This document shows, piece after piece, positions 1 to 7,881 of a DNA stretch of 64,000 nt (its first letter is position 1; each line of letters begins with the position of its first letter). Both the position numbers and the translations under genes were made by a program. The stretch comes from Amycolatopsis tolypomycina (GTDB lineage: Bacteria; Actinomycetota; Actinomycetes; Mycobacteriales; Pseudonocardiaceae), in assembly GCF_900105945.1 (NCBI RefSeq), contig NZ_FNSO01000004.1:5084001-5148000 (forward strand). Reading direction: 5' to 3'. The notes under the pieces were generated by a model. It worked only from the letters and a program-made list of their open reading frames with translations. It was not told the origin of the DNA and made no database searches.

Positions 1-291
1 GCGGTCCGCCTGGGCCTGCCGCTGGTGGTGATCGTCTACAACGACGCGGCGTACGGAGCGGAGATCCACCACTTCGGCGACGCGGACATGACGACGGTCC
101 GCTTCCCGGACTCGGACCTGGCGGCGATCGCCCGCGGCTTCGGCTGCACGGGCATCACGGTGCGGTCGCCGGGTGATCTGCCGGCGGTGCGCGAATGGCT
201 TGCGGGACCGCGTTCGGCGCCGCTGGTGATCGACGCCAAGATCGCCGACGACGGCGGATCGTGGTGGCTGGCGGAGGCGTTCCGCCACTGA
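1..291 (+). CDS. C-terminal end of a thiamine-diphosphate-dependent enzyme (partial)
   Basis: The reading frame is open from base 1, so the start lies outside the window; 96 residues are visible. The segment LVVIVYNDAAYGAEIHH matches the end of the thiamine-diphosphate binding core of acetolactate synthase/benzoylformate decarboxylase-type enzymes, where a hydrophobic strand is followed by N-D/N-x-x-Y-G. The tail (PSDLAAIARGFGCTG...PLVIDAKI) is the usual last helix and strand of that fold. Such enzymes use ThDP and Mg2+ to decarboxylate or condense 2-oxo acids. Which substrate is used cannot be told from the C-terminus. It ends 90 bases before the next gene and looks like the last gene of its unit. 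Confidence 0.75.
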   Translation, partial: AVRLGLPLVVIVYNDAAYGAEIHHFGDADMTTVRFPDSDLAAIARGFGCTGITVRSPGDLPAVREWLAGPRSAPLVIDAKIADDGGSWWLAEAFRH

Positions 292-336
292 CCCAGCCTT
301 GACACGGTCCAGCAGGCCCTGAATGCTGGCCGAGTT

Positions 337-354
337 GTCTTACAGTCGTAGGAC
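337..354. promoter_or_regulatory. 18-bp dyad (operator candidate) before the secreted protein gene
   Basis: The half GTCnTAC at 337-343 is mirrored by GTAnGAC at 348-354 around a 4-base centre, and the site includes TACAGTCGTA. It lies 27 bases before the ATG at 382, where a repressor would block transcription. The TACA/GTA architecture resembles BlaI/MecI-family operators, but no such repressor is encoded here, so the regulator is unknown. Confidence 0.35.
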
Positions 355-381
355 AGTGGGGAAACTAGCCGAGGAGCTTCG

Positions 382-1365
382 ATGCGACTCTTGATGGCCG
401 TGCTCGCGGCCGCGGCCCTGCTGGTCTCACCGGCGGACGCGGCCCCGCAACGCCCCGACCCGGCGGGCGCGCTGCTCGCGGCGTTCGACAGCCACGCGAT
501 AGTGGCGAAGTCCAGCCCGGACGTGGGAACGTTCGTGTTCGACCTGATCCGCGACCCCCGGTTCCCGGGCCGGGTGAACGACGTGGCGGTCGAGTGCGGC
601 AACGCGCGCCTCCAGCCGTTGCTGGACGCGTACATTTTCGGGGCAGCGGTCCCGGAGATCAGCCACGTGTGGCGCGACACGACGCAGCCGAGCTGCGGCT
701 TCTCGACGTTTTACGAGCAACTGTTCGCGTTGATCCGGCAGGTCAACACGACACTGCCTTCTTCGCGGAAGATCCGCGTGCTGGCCGGTGATCCGCCGAT
801 CGACTGGAGCCGGGTCCACACCCCGGCGGACCTGGAGCCGTTCCTGGACCGCGACGCCTCGATCACGTCGGTGGTGAAAACCCAGGTGCTGCAGCGAAAT
901 CGCAAGGTCTTGATGCTGTTCGGCTTGGGTCATTTGACGCACAACGGAGGAAGCGCGGCGGTGGCCCAGCTGGAGCGCGAGTACCCGGGGGCGGCGTATG
1001 TGATCGCGGACCACCGGGGGTTCACCTCGGACAACGCGCGCCTGGAGCAGCGGTTGGGTCGGTGGCCGGCTTTGGTGCCGGTGCAGGGTTCGTGGCTGGG
1101 TTCGCTGGAGACGACGTACTTCCCGGTGAACCGGGACTATCCGCCGGGCACCCGGGGGTATCCGGGCGTGGACGCGTATATGTACGAGGGGCCGGCGGAT
1201 CTGTTGGTGCGCGAGCCGTTGTCGGCTCGGGCGGTGTTGGACACGGAGTACCTGACGGAGCTTCGACGTCGCGCATCGGCGATCGATGCGCCGCCGGATT
1301 CGATCGAGTGGCCGGAGACGTTCTTCGAGCGCGAACGCAGCTCGGGAGTGCTGTTGCGGGGCTAG
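382..1365 (+). CDS. Secreted ChaN/Tiki-like superfamily protein
   Basis: 327 residues with an N-terminal signal peptide (charged start, hydrophobic run, AxA cleavage near residue 20). The body alternates features seen in the ChaN/TraB/erythromycin-esterase (Tiki) superfamily: an early acidic VECGNARLQ segment, a DP...DW stretch, and RKVLMLFGLGHLTHNGG, which matches the conserved late G-x-G-H strand where the His is a metal or catalytic ligand. Predicted to act outside the cytoplasmic membrane, possibly as a hydrolase; the substrate is unknown. The ATG lies 27 bases after a dyad and no strong Shine-Dalgarno is obvious. It stands alone, with a gene relic downstream on the other strand. Assignment beyond superfamily level is not supported. 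Confidence 0.55.
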   Translation: MRLLMAVLAAAALLVSPADAAPQRPDPAGALLAAFDSHAIVAKSSPDVGTFVFDLIRDPRFPGRVNDVAVECGNARLQPLLDAYIFGAAVPEISHVWRDTTQPSCGFSTFYEQLFALIRQVNTTLPSSRKIRVLAGDPPIDWSRVHTPADLEPFLDRDASITSVVKTQVLQRNRKVLMLFGLGHLTHNGGSAAVAQLEREYPGAAYVIADHRGFTSDNARLEQRLGRWPALVPVQGSWLGSLETTYFPVNRDYPPGTRGYPGVDAYMYEGPADLLVREPLSARAVLDTEYLTELRRRASAIDAPPDSIEWPETFFERERSSGVLLRG

Positions 1366-1506
1366 TTCGATGGGCGGGACCGGCCCGCTGGGCGGCTCGT
1401 GCTGACCGAGGGCGCCGGAAGTGCTGGTTCGCTGCGGGGCGGGTTTGTTCCGAGGAAGCGGCTTCGGTAGCGCCGGCTGGACTTGCGGTGAGTGCGGGGC
1501 GGTCGG

Positions 1507-1875
1507 CCGGCCGAGGTTGAGGGGTTCGCTGTTCTCGCCCAGGACTGCGGGGATGACCATGGCATCACAGGCATGCACCCGGGCCTCGGCTGCGGTCATG
1601 GTTCCGGCTTCGCCGCAGCGTTGTGGGGTGGCGCGGAAGTCGGGGCCGTCGTCGCCAGTGCGGCGCTCGGCCAAGGCATCGAGCAACGCACTGGCGCGGG
1701 TGCCGGTCTCGTCGTCGAACCGGCCGCTCAGCTCCCACACCCCGGTTCTTTTGCGGCGCAGGAACACCTCCCGCGCCGGCGCCACCGGCTCGGTGTCATC
1801 CGGGGCGGAACCGTCGGGAGCCAGGTGGGCGAGGATGCGGGCACCGAGAGCAGTCACTGCCGCGTTGTCGGTCAT
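1507..1875 (-). pseudogene. DUF222/HNH endonuclease (13E12 repeat family) relic
   Basis: About 123 codons translate to mid-protein segments of the actinobacterial DUF222/HNH (REP13E12-like) family: VFLRRKRTGVWELSGRFDD, ASALLDALAERRTGDDGPDF and AAEARVHACDAMVIPAVLG. The family normally has some 300 residues before this point and a C-terminal HNH nuclease after LGR. Here the 5' part is missing, a stretch between ATPQRCGEA and the AAEARVHAC motif appears deleted (about 45 residues by memory of the family), and after ..EPLNLGR the frame runs into unrelated sequence without any HNH Cys/His residues. The frame stays open for another kilobase only because it is antisense to the gene at 382-1365. Not functional. 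Confidence 0.7.
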
Positions 1876-1909
1876 ACCTCCAAGCTACCGACCATCGAAC
1901 ACACAGGCA

Positions 1910-2671
1910 TCACTCGATCGGGCAAGAATCCCGAGTCACCCGATGAGACACCCACACATTGGGCTCCACGTACACCGCAAAGTCGTCCAAAGTAGACACA
2001 AGCACCGGCGCAAGAGCCCCGGCAACAACAACGCCACCACCACGATCAAAGGGCAACCCGGTCCACCGCCGCCAGTCGGCCAACGGCGCCTGCACGGTCG
2101 CGGAACACGAAGCAACGCCCTCGATCCGCCCTCCAGCCCGGACATGGGTACGCAACCACCGATCCTCAGGCAACCCGTCCGAACGAACCGAGCGCGCATA
2201 CTCCTTCATGGACAAACCAGGCACCAAAGCCTTGTCCGGCGGACGCACCGGAATCACCAGCGACGCAAGACCGGAATCAGCAACCGCGTCCCGCATGGCC
2301 GCCAGGACAACGGAAGACAGCCCCCGTCCCTGCCACGCGGGATGCACGGCGATCTCCAAACCACAAGCGGTATCCGGAGCAACACCGTCGAGCGCGTCCT
2401 CGGCCGCCCAGACGGCGACCGCGTCCCAGCCGAGGTCCGGCAACACCGAACGGCTGCGGAACGGCACCATGATCCCCCGCGCGACAGGCACAGCGTCTTC
2501 CACCAACGCCACGACCAAGTGCGGCCACAACCGCGCCACGCGACGACCGCGCACCAGCAAGCTCGTCAGGCTGCCCGCCATGAACCGCGGCGAGCCCGGC
2601 GGATAAGGAATCGCGTACACCGCATCGGCGAGATCGGGCCGCTGCGCCAGCGATACGGCTACCGGGACCAT
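1910..2671 (-). CDS. GNAT-family N-acetyltransferase-like protein
   Basis: 253 residues from the ATG at 2671, which lies inside the last codons of the Lrp gene (13-base overlap), so the two are probably translated from one message. The centre has the GNAT acetyl-CoA signature region: GLEIAVHPAWQGRGLSSVVLAAMRD contains the Q/R-x-x-G-x-G/A loop (here QGRGLS) that binds the pyrophosphate of acetyl-CoA, preceded by a beta strand. The rest is longer than a minimal 150-residue GNAT domain and was not recognised. The acceptor is unknown; co-transcription with an Lrp regulator hints at an amino-acid-related substrate (inference). Confidence 0.6.
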   Translation of the reverse strand: MVPVAVSLAQRPDLADAVYAIPYPPGSPRFMAGSLTSLLVRGRRVARLWPHLVVALVEDAVPVARGIMVPFRSRSVLPDLGWDAVAVWAAEDALDGVAPDTACGLEIAVHPAWQGRGLSSVVLAAMRDAVADSGLASLVIPVRPPDKALVPGLSMKEYARSVRSDGLPEDRWLRTHVRAGGRIEGVASCSATVQAPLADWRRWTGLPFDRGGGVVVAGALAPVLVSTLDDFAVYVEPNVWVSHRVTRDSCPIE

Positions 2672-3099
2672 GACTCGAGGGCGATCAACGTCTTCGTGCC
2701 CGTCACCTGGTGGTGCCGGCGGATCTCGTCGATCGTCTTCTGCAGGTGCGCCATGTCGCGGACCCGCAGCCACACCAGCGCGTCCGGGTCGCCCGCGATC
2801 GTGAACACCGCCTGGGCCTCGGGCATCCGCGTTGTCGTGCGGAGGATCTCCGCCACCTTCGTATTCCCCACGAACCTCAGTTCCGTGAACGCCTCGATGC
2901 CCCAGCCCAGCTTCGCGTGGTCGACCTGGACCGTGAACCCGGTGATCACCCCGCTCTCCCGCAGCCGGTCGATGCGGCGCTTGACCGCCGCCGTCGACAG
3001 CGTCACCCGGCCCGCGATGTCGGACAGCGTGCGGCGGGCGTCCTCGCGGAGCAGGCCGAGGATCTCGTGGTCGGTGGCGTCGAGCAGCTCTTCGGGCAT
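2659..3099 (-). CDS. Lrp/AsnC-family transcriptional regulator
   Basis: 146 residues, the usual Lrp/AsnC length. Residues about 6-65 form the winged helix-turn-helix (LDATDHEILGLLREDARR, then LSTAAVKRRIDRLRESGVI), and about 70-145 the RAM ligand-binding domain (FTIAGDPDALVWLRVRDMAHLQ). The ATG at 3099 was chosen because family similarity begins there; upstream codons encode atypical sequence. It is divergent from the indolepyruvate oxidoreductase gene across 140 bases holding a perfect 24-bp palindrome, which strongly suggests it regulates that gene and itself, probably in response to an aromatic or branched amino acid (inference from family behaviour). Confidence 0.85.
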   Translation of the reverse strand: MPEELLDATDHEILGLLREDARRTLSDIAGRVTLSTAAVKRRIDRLRESGVITGFTVQVDHAKLGWGIEAFTELRFVGNTKVAEILRTTTRMPEAQAVFTIAGDPDALVWLRVRDMAHLQKTIDEIRRHHQVTGTKTLIALESWSR

Positions 3100-3169
3100 G
3101 CGCCCCAGCCTAGACGCAAAGAAGAAGGCCAAATAGCGACACAACCCGGGGAATTTTGCGTTCAAGACC

Positions 3170-3193
3170 GCGCAACAGGCATGCCTGTTGCGC
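3170..3193. promoter_or_regulatory. 24-bp perfect palindrome, probable Lrp operator
   Basis: GCGCAACAGGCA at 3170-3181 is followed directly by its exact reverse complement at 3182-3193. An extra TTGCG half lies at 3156-3160 facing CGCAA at 3171-3175, so the TTGCG/CGCAA motif occurs three times in about 40 bases, as expected for an oligomeric Lrp-type regulator. The palindrome ends 46 bases before the GTG of the oxidoreductase gene and starts 70 bases before the Lrp ATG. Confidence 0.65.
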
Positions 3194-3239
3194 CACTGTG
3201 GCCCACGTCGCATCGTGCCTCCGACGAAGGGAGCGCGCC

Positions 3240-6200
3240 GTGGAGACGTTCACGCTGGAGGACCGTTACCTGCGGGAAGCGGGGACCGTGCACCTGACCG
3301 GGGTCCAGGCCCTGGTCCGGCTGCTGTTCGACCGCGTCCGCCACGACCGCGCCCGCGGGGGCGACCCCGCCGTCTTCGTCTCGGGCTACGAGGGCTCGCC
3401 ATTGGCCGGCTACGACCTCGAGCTCGGGCGCCGCGCGACACTGCTGGAGAAGCACGACGTCGTCCACCGGCCCGGGCTCAACGAGGAACTCGCCGCGACG
3501 TCGGTCATGGGCAGCCAGCTCGTCGCGGGGGCCGGCGCGAACCGCGGCGTCACCGGCTTCTGGTACGGCAAGGCACCCGGCCTCGACCGCGCCTCCGACG
3601 CCCTCCGCCACGCCAACCTGGCCGGGACCGATCCGCGGGGCGGCGCGGTCGCGCTCGTCGGCGACGACCCGAACGCGAAGTCCTCCACCGTCCCCTGCGC
3701 GTCCGAGCTCGCCCTCGCCGACCTCGCCATCCCGGTGCTCTTCCCCGCCGACGCCCAGGACGTCCTCGACCTCGGGATGCACGCCGTCGAGCTGTCGCGG
3801 GCCAGCGGACTGTGGGCGTCGCTGAAGATCGTCGCCAACGTCGCCGACGCCTCCGGCACCGCCACCGTCAGTCCACAGTGGAACCCGCCCCGGATCGAGA
3901 AGGGCTACCGGCACCAGCCGACGTCACGGCTGCTCGGCACCAGCCTCGCCGAGCTGGAACGCAGCCTCTTCACCGTCCGGCTCCCGCTGGTCCTCGACTA
4001 CCTGCGCGCGAGCGGGATCAACCGGATCACCGCCCGAGGACCGGCCGACCGGATCGGCATCGTCACCGCCGGCAAGTCCTACTTGGACCTCCAGCAGGCC
4101 CTGCGCATCCTCGGCCTGGACACCGAACCCCACGGCATCCGCATCCTCAAGCTCGGCGCGATCCACCCCGTCGAGCCCACGATCGTCCGTGAGTTCGCCG
4201 AGGGCCTCGACGAGATCATCGTCGTCGAGGAGAAGCGCGCCTTCGTCGAACTCGCACTCAAGGAAATCCTGTACGGACGAGCGAACGCCCCGAAGATCAC
4301 CGGAAAGAAGGACCTCGACGGCCGCACGCTGTTCACCGAGCTGGGCGAGCTGGACCCGGACGGCATCGCCACCGGGCTGGCGAAACGGCTGCCCGCGGGC
4401 ATTCCGCAGGTCGACGCCTACCGGAGCCGGCGCCGTCGCGAACGCATCGCCGTGCCGCTGCTCGCCCGCACGCCGTACTTCTGCTCGGGCTGCCCGCACA
4501 ACTCCTCGACGAAGGTCCCGGAAGGCACGCTGGTCGGCGGCGGCATCGGCTGCCACACCATGGCCCTGTTCATGGAGCCCGACCAGGTCGGCACCGTGCT
4601 CGGCGTGACGCAGATGGGCGGCGAGGGCACGCAGTGGATCGGCATGGCGCCGTTCGTCGAGGCCGAGCACTTCGTCCAGAATATCGGTGACGGCACCTTC
4701 ACCCACTCCGGCAGCCTCGCCGTGCGCGCGGCGGTCGCCGCCGGCGTCAACATCACCTACAAGCTGCTCTACAACTCCGCCGTGGCGATGACCGGCGGCC
4801 AGGACGCGGTCGGCGGGCTGCCCGTCGAGAAGATCGCCCAGCTGCTGCTCCTGGAGGGCGCGAAGCGGGTCGTGATCACCAGCGACACGCCCGCGAAGCA
4901 CCGGAAGCCGCCCGCCGGCGTCGAGGTCCGCGACCGCGGCGAACTCCTGCGCACGCAGGCGGAACTGGCCGCGATCAAGGGCGTCACCGTGCTGATCCAC
5001 GAGCAGGAGTGCGCGGCCGAAAAGCGCCGGAAACGCCGTCGGGGCAAGCAGACCGCGCCCGCGACGCGGGTGGTCGTCAACCAGCGCGTCTGCGAGGGCT
5101 GCGGCGACTGCGGCACCAAGTCGAACTGCCTGTCCGTGCAGCCGGTGGACACCGAGTTCGGCCGCAAGACCACGATCCACCAGTCGTCGTGCAACGTCGA
5201 CTACTCGTGCCTGGCCGGGGACTGCCCGTCGTTCGTCACCGTGGTGCCGTCCGGGAAGAAGAGGCGCCGCAAGACCGCCGAACTGGCCGCCGACGCCGTC
5301 CCCGCGCCGAACACCGGAAAGCGCGACTTCACCGTGCGGATCACCGGGATCGGCGGCACCGGCGTGGTCACCGTGACGCAGATCCTCGCGACCGCCGCGG
5401 TCCTCGACGGGCGGCACGTCCGCACGCTCGACCAGACCGGCCTCGCGCAGAAGGGCGGCGCCGTCGTCTCCGACCTGAAGGTGACGGCGGAACTCCTCGA
5501 ACAGGCCCCGAAGCTCGCCGCCGGCGAATGCGACCTCTACCTCGCCTGCGACGCCCTCGTCGGCGCCGACGCGGCGAACCTGAAAGTCGCCGACCCGGCC
5601 CGCACGACCGCCGTCGTCTCGACGACCGAGGTGCCCACCGGCCGGATGGTCGTCGACACGACGGTGTCCTTCCCGGACCCCGGCAGCGTGCTCGCGCCGA
5701 TCGAAGCCGCGGCAACGCGCACGGTGTCGCTGGACGCGCGCAGCCTGGCCGAGCAGTTCTTCGACGACGACCAGTTCGCCAACGTCCTGCAGCTCGGCGC
5801 GGCCTTCCAGACCGGCGCGATCCCGCTGCCCGCGTCGGTGATCGAACGGGCCATCGAGCTGAACGGCACGCAGGTCGCCGCGAACCTCCAGGCGTTCCGC
5901 CGCGGCCGCCTGCTCGTCACCGAGCCCCCGGCAGAGGCTCCGCAGCCCGCGACGGCGAAGCCGCACCCGCTGCGAGCCCTGGTGCACGCCGAGCCCGGCT
6001 CCGAGCTGGCGCGGCTGCTGGACATCCGCATCCCCGACCTGGTGGCCTACCAGGACAAGGCCTACGCCCGCGCGTACGCGGAGTTCGTCGAGCGGGTGCG
6101 GGTGCTGGAGGACGGGCCGACGGAGGTCACCGAAGCCGTCGCGAAGCACCTGTACAAGCTGATGGCGTACAAGGACGAGTACGAGGTCGCCCGGCTGTCG

Positions 6201-6602
6201 CTGGACCCGGCGTTCACCGACGGCCTCGAGGAGCAGTTCGGCGTGGGGACGCCGTACGCCTACCGGCTGCACCCGCCCGTGTTGCGAGCGCTCGGGATGC
6301 GCCGCAAGATCAGCCTCGGCCCGTGGTTCCGGCCGGCGTTCCGGCTGCTCCACGCACTGCGGAGGCTGCGCGGCACCCGCTTCGACCCGTTCGGCCGCGC
6401 CGAGGTGCGCAAGGTCGAGCGCGCGCTGATCGAGGACTACCGCACCGTGGTCCTGGAGGCGTTGCGGGCCGGGGAGGTCGAGAAGACGCGGGCCCTGGCC
6501 GAGCTGCCCGACCTCGTCCGCGGCTATGAGGACGTCAAGCTCGCCAACGTGGCCAAGTACCGCGAAAAGCAGGCCGAGGTCCTCACGCCCGCAGGTAGCT
6601 GA
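3240..6602 (+). CDS. Indolepyruvate:ferredoxin oxidoreductase, fused alpha/beta type
   Basis: 1120 residues from GTG 3240, preceded by GAAGGGAG. It oxidatively decarboxylates aryl 2-oxo acids such as indolepyruvate, from aromatic amino acid transamination, to acyl-CoA using thiamine diphosphate and iron-sulfur clusters, in the cytoplasm. Order seen: N-terminal pyruvate-oxidoreductase-like alpha domain (FVSGYEGSPLAGYD); ThDP-binding region with CSGCPHNSSTKVPEG and GIGCHTMALFM; a Cys-rich insert around residues 618-665 starting CEGCGDC; a gamma domain (GIGGTGVVTVTQIL); and a C-terminal DUF6537 region (KLMAYKDEYEVARL). This single-chain layout and length are usual in actinobacteria and proteobacteria. 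The preceding palindrome and divergent Lrp gene suggest amino-acid-responsive control. Confidence 0.88.
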   Translation: METFTLEDRYLREAGTVHLTGVQALVRLLFDRVRHDRARGGDPAVFVSGYEGSPLAGYDLELGRRATLLEKHDVVHRPGLNEELAATSVMGSQLVAGAGANRGVTGFWYGKAPGLDRASDALRHANLAGTDPRGGAVALVGDDPNAKSSTVPCASELALADLAIPVLFPADAQDVLDLGMHAVELSRASGLWASLKIVANVADASGTATVSPQWNPPRIEKGYRHQPTSRLLGTSLAELERSLFTVRLPLVLDYLRASGINRITARGPADRIGIVTAGKSYLDLQQALRILGLDTEPHGIRILKLGAIHPVEPTIVREFAEGLDEIIVVEEKRAFVELALKEILYGRANAPKITGKKDLDGRTLFTELGELDPDGIATGLAKRLPAGIPQVDAYRSRRRRERIAVPLLARTPYFCSGCPHNSSTKVPEGTLVGGGIGCHTMALFMEPDQVGTVLGVTQMGGEGTQWIGMAPFVEAEHFVQNIGDGTFTHSGSLAVRAAVAAGVNITYKLLYNSAVAMTGGQDAVGGLPVEKIAQLLLLEGAKRVVITSDTPAKHRKPPAGVEVRDRGELLRTQAELAAIKGVTVLIHEQECAAEKRRKRRRGKQTAPATRVVVNQRVCEGCGDCGTKSNCLSVQPVDTEFGRKTTIHQSSCNVDYSCLAGDCPSFVTVVPSGKKRRRKTAELAADAVPAPNTGKRDFTVRITGIGGTGVVTVTQILATAAVLDGRHVRTLDQTGLAQKGGAVVSDLKVTAELLEQAPKLAAGECDLYLACDALVGADAANLKVADPARTTAVVSTTEVPTGRMVVDTTVSFPDPGSVLAPIEAAATRTVSLDARSLAEQFFDDDQFANVLQLGAAFQTGAIPLPASVIERAIELNGTQVAANLQAFRRGRLLVTEPPAEAPQPATAKPHPLRALVHAEPGSELARLLDIRIPDLVAYQDKAYARAYAEFVERVRVLEDGPTEVTEAVAKHLYKLMAYKDEYEVARLSLDPAFTDGLEEQFGVGTPYAYRLHPPVLRALGMRRKISLGPWFRPAFRLLHALRRLRGTRFDPFGRAEVRKVERALIEDYRTVVLEALRAGEVEKTRALAELPDLVRGYEDVKLANVAKYREKQAEVLTPAGS

Positions 6603-7209
6603 GCATCGCCTGGGCGCCGTCGGGGACGCGCAGCTTCGTGCTGACGTCCCCGGCGTGCTGCCGGGCCGCGGTGGTGCCGATGCCGAGCAGCCGCCCGATC
6701 GTCGGCACCGAGTGCCCTTCCGCCAGCAGCGCCACGACCTCGCGCTCGCGGGCGGTGAGCGTCGCCACCGGGTCGCCCGGCCGGGGCCGGGCCAACTGGA
6801 CCGCGACCACGTCCCGGTCGAGGACCGTGCCGCCGGCGGCGACGCGCCGGAGGGCGTCGAGGAACTCCTCGGGCTTGCCGACGCGCTCCTTGAGCAGGTA
6901 TCCGGCGCCCCCGCCGCCCGCGGCCAGGAGGTCGCCCGCGTAGCCGTCTTCGACGAACGCCGACAGCGCGAGGATCGCCAGTCCCGGCACCCGGCGCCGG
7001 GCTTCGAGGGCGGCCCGGAGCCCTTCGTCGGTGAACGTCGGCGGCATCCGGACGTCGACGACGGCCAGGTCCGGTGCCACGGTCTCGACCGACGTCACCA
7101 GGTCGTCCGGGTGGTCGACGGCGGCGACGACCTCGAAACCCTCGCTGCCCAGGAGCAGGACCAGCCCTTCGCGCAGCAGGGTGTCGTCCTCCGCGATCAC
7201 GATCCGCAC
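6583..7209 (-). CDS. LuxR/NarL-family response regulator
   Basis: 208 residues from GTG 7209, preceded by GAGGAGGC. Residues 1-120 are a receiver domain: the acidic pocket is AEDD near residues 6-9, the phospho-acceptor Asp is in DLAVVDVRMP, and the switch Lys is in YLLKERVG. Residues about 145-208 form a LuxR-type helix-turn-helix (LTAREREVVALLAEGHSVPTI). The usual first LuxR helix is conserved but the recognition segment GTTAARQHAGDVSTKLRV differs from the standard S-x-x-T-V-x-x-H-x-x-x-I-x-x-K-L, which may alter DNA binding. Its 3' end overlaps the oxidoreductase gene by 20 bases tail to tail. The gene just upstream on the same strand encodes a degenerate ATPase-like protein that may be its partner. 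Confidence 0.85.
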   Translation of the reverse strand: MRIVIAEDDTLLREGLVLLLGSEGFEVVAAVDHPDDLVTSVETVAPDLAVVDVRMPPTFTDEGLRAALEARRRVPGLAILALSAFVEDGYAGDLLAAGGGGAGYLLKERVGKPEEFLDALRRVAAGGTVLDRDVVAVQLARPRPGDPVATLTAREREVVALLAEGHSVPTIGRLLGIGTTAARQHAGDVSTKLRVPDGAQAMLSYLRA

Positions 7210-7274
7210 GGCGGCTGCCTCCTCGCGTCCACGTCGGCCCCTGCCTGGATGCACGGACGCGCGGGCGACCGGGT

Positions 7275-7781
7275 TCAGCTCTGGCCGGACCAGCCGCTCA
7301 GCCGGGTCAGCAGGCGTTCCAGGACCTCGGGGTCGGCGGCCACCGGATCGCCGGAGACGGGCTCGTCGACGAGCGTCCGGCGGTCCTGGCGCCGCGGCAG
7401 GCGCACCTGGCGCGCGGTCATCCCGCCCGGCAGCGGCAGTTCGCACCAGGTGGTGCGGCCGCCGCCGTCGGCGGGCGAGACGCCCAGCCGCTCGCCGGGC
7501 CGGGCCGGGGTGTCCGGGCGGCCGGGCACGTCGTCGTCGACCTCGATCGAAAGCACTTCGGCGCGAAGCCGCAGCCGCAGCGTGACGAAGGCCGGCGCCT
7601 TCGGGTCGCTGGCGTCGATCACGGCTCCGACCAGCCGTTTCGCGGTGGCTGTCACCTGCTCCAGCATCGGCAGCAGGGACCAGTCGGTGAGAATCAGGCG
7701 GACGAACAGCTCGGTGACCGGCAGCGCGCTGGGCTGCGCGACGAGCCGGATGTCGTCCATCTGGGAGGTGTGCGCGCTCAA
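7275..7781 (-). CDS. HATPase-like (degenerate RsbW-type) regulatory protein
   Basis: 168 residues, 65 bases upstream of the response regulator and in the same direction. The N-terminal two-thirds (RLVAQPSALPVTELFVRLIL, then LLPMLEQVTATAKRLVGAVID and LRLRLRAEVLSIEVDDD) follows the strand-helix-strand order of GHKL/RsbW ATP-binding proteins of actinomycetes. However, the conserved Asn of the N-box and the glycine-rich ATP lid are not recognisable, so it may not hydrolyse ATP. It could be a degenerate anti-sigma kinase or a sensor partner for the regulator. Start at the ATG 7781; a second in-frame ATG seven codons later is possible. Function uncertain. Confidence 0.5.
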   Translation of the reverse strand: MSAHTSQMDDIRLVAQPSALPVTELFVRLILTDWSLLPMLEQVTATAKRLVGAVIDASDPKAPAFVTLRLRLRAEVLSIEVDDDVPGRPDTPARPGERLGVSPADGGGRTTWCELPLPGGMTARQVRLPRRQDRRTLVDEPVSGDPVAADPEVLERLLTRLSGWSGQS

Positions 7782-7881
7782 ACCCGACCTTCCTCGCCCC
7801 GGCGCGGCCCGTGCCGCACCACGTCAGTCCGCCCGCCGCGGCACGGTACCGCCCGGCCCGGGCGTTGCTACCGTCGGGGCC

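Noticed and set aside
427..1506. Long open frame on the minus strand continuing the DUF222 relic
   Set aside because: After LGR the translation has no resemblance to HNH domains and is rich in Arg/Pro/His; it is antisense to the secreted protein gene, whose codon pattern keeps the opposite frame open.
3924..6353. 809-codon open frame antisense to the indolepyruvate oxidoreductase gene
   Set aside because: A typical high-GC shadow frame: no conserved motifs, Val/Gly/Arg/Asp-biased composition, fully within a clearly coding gene.
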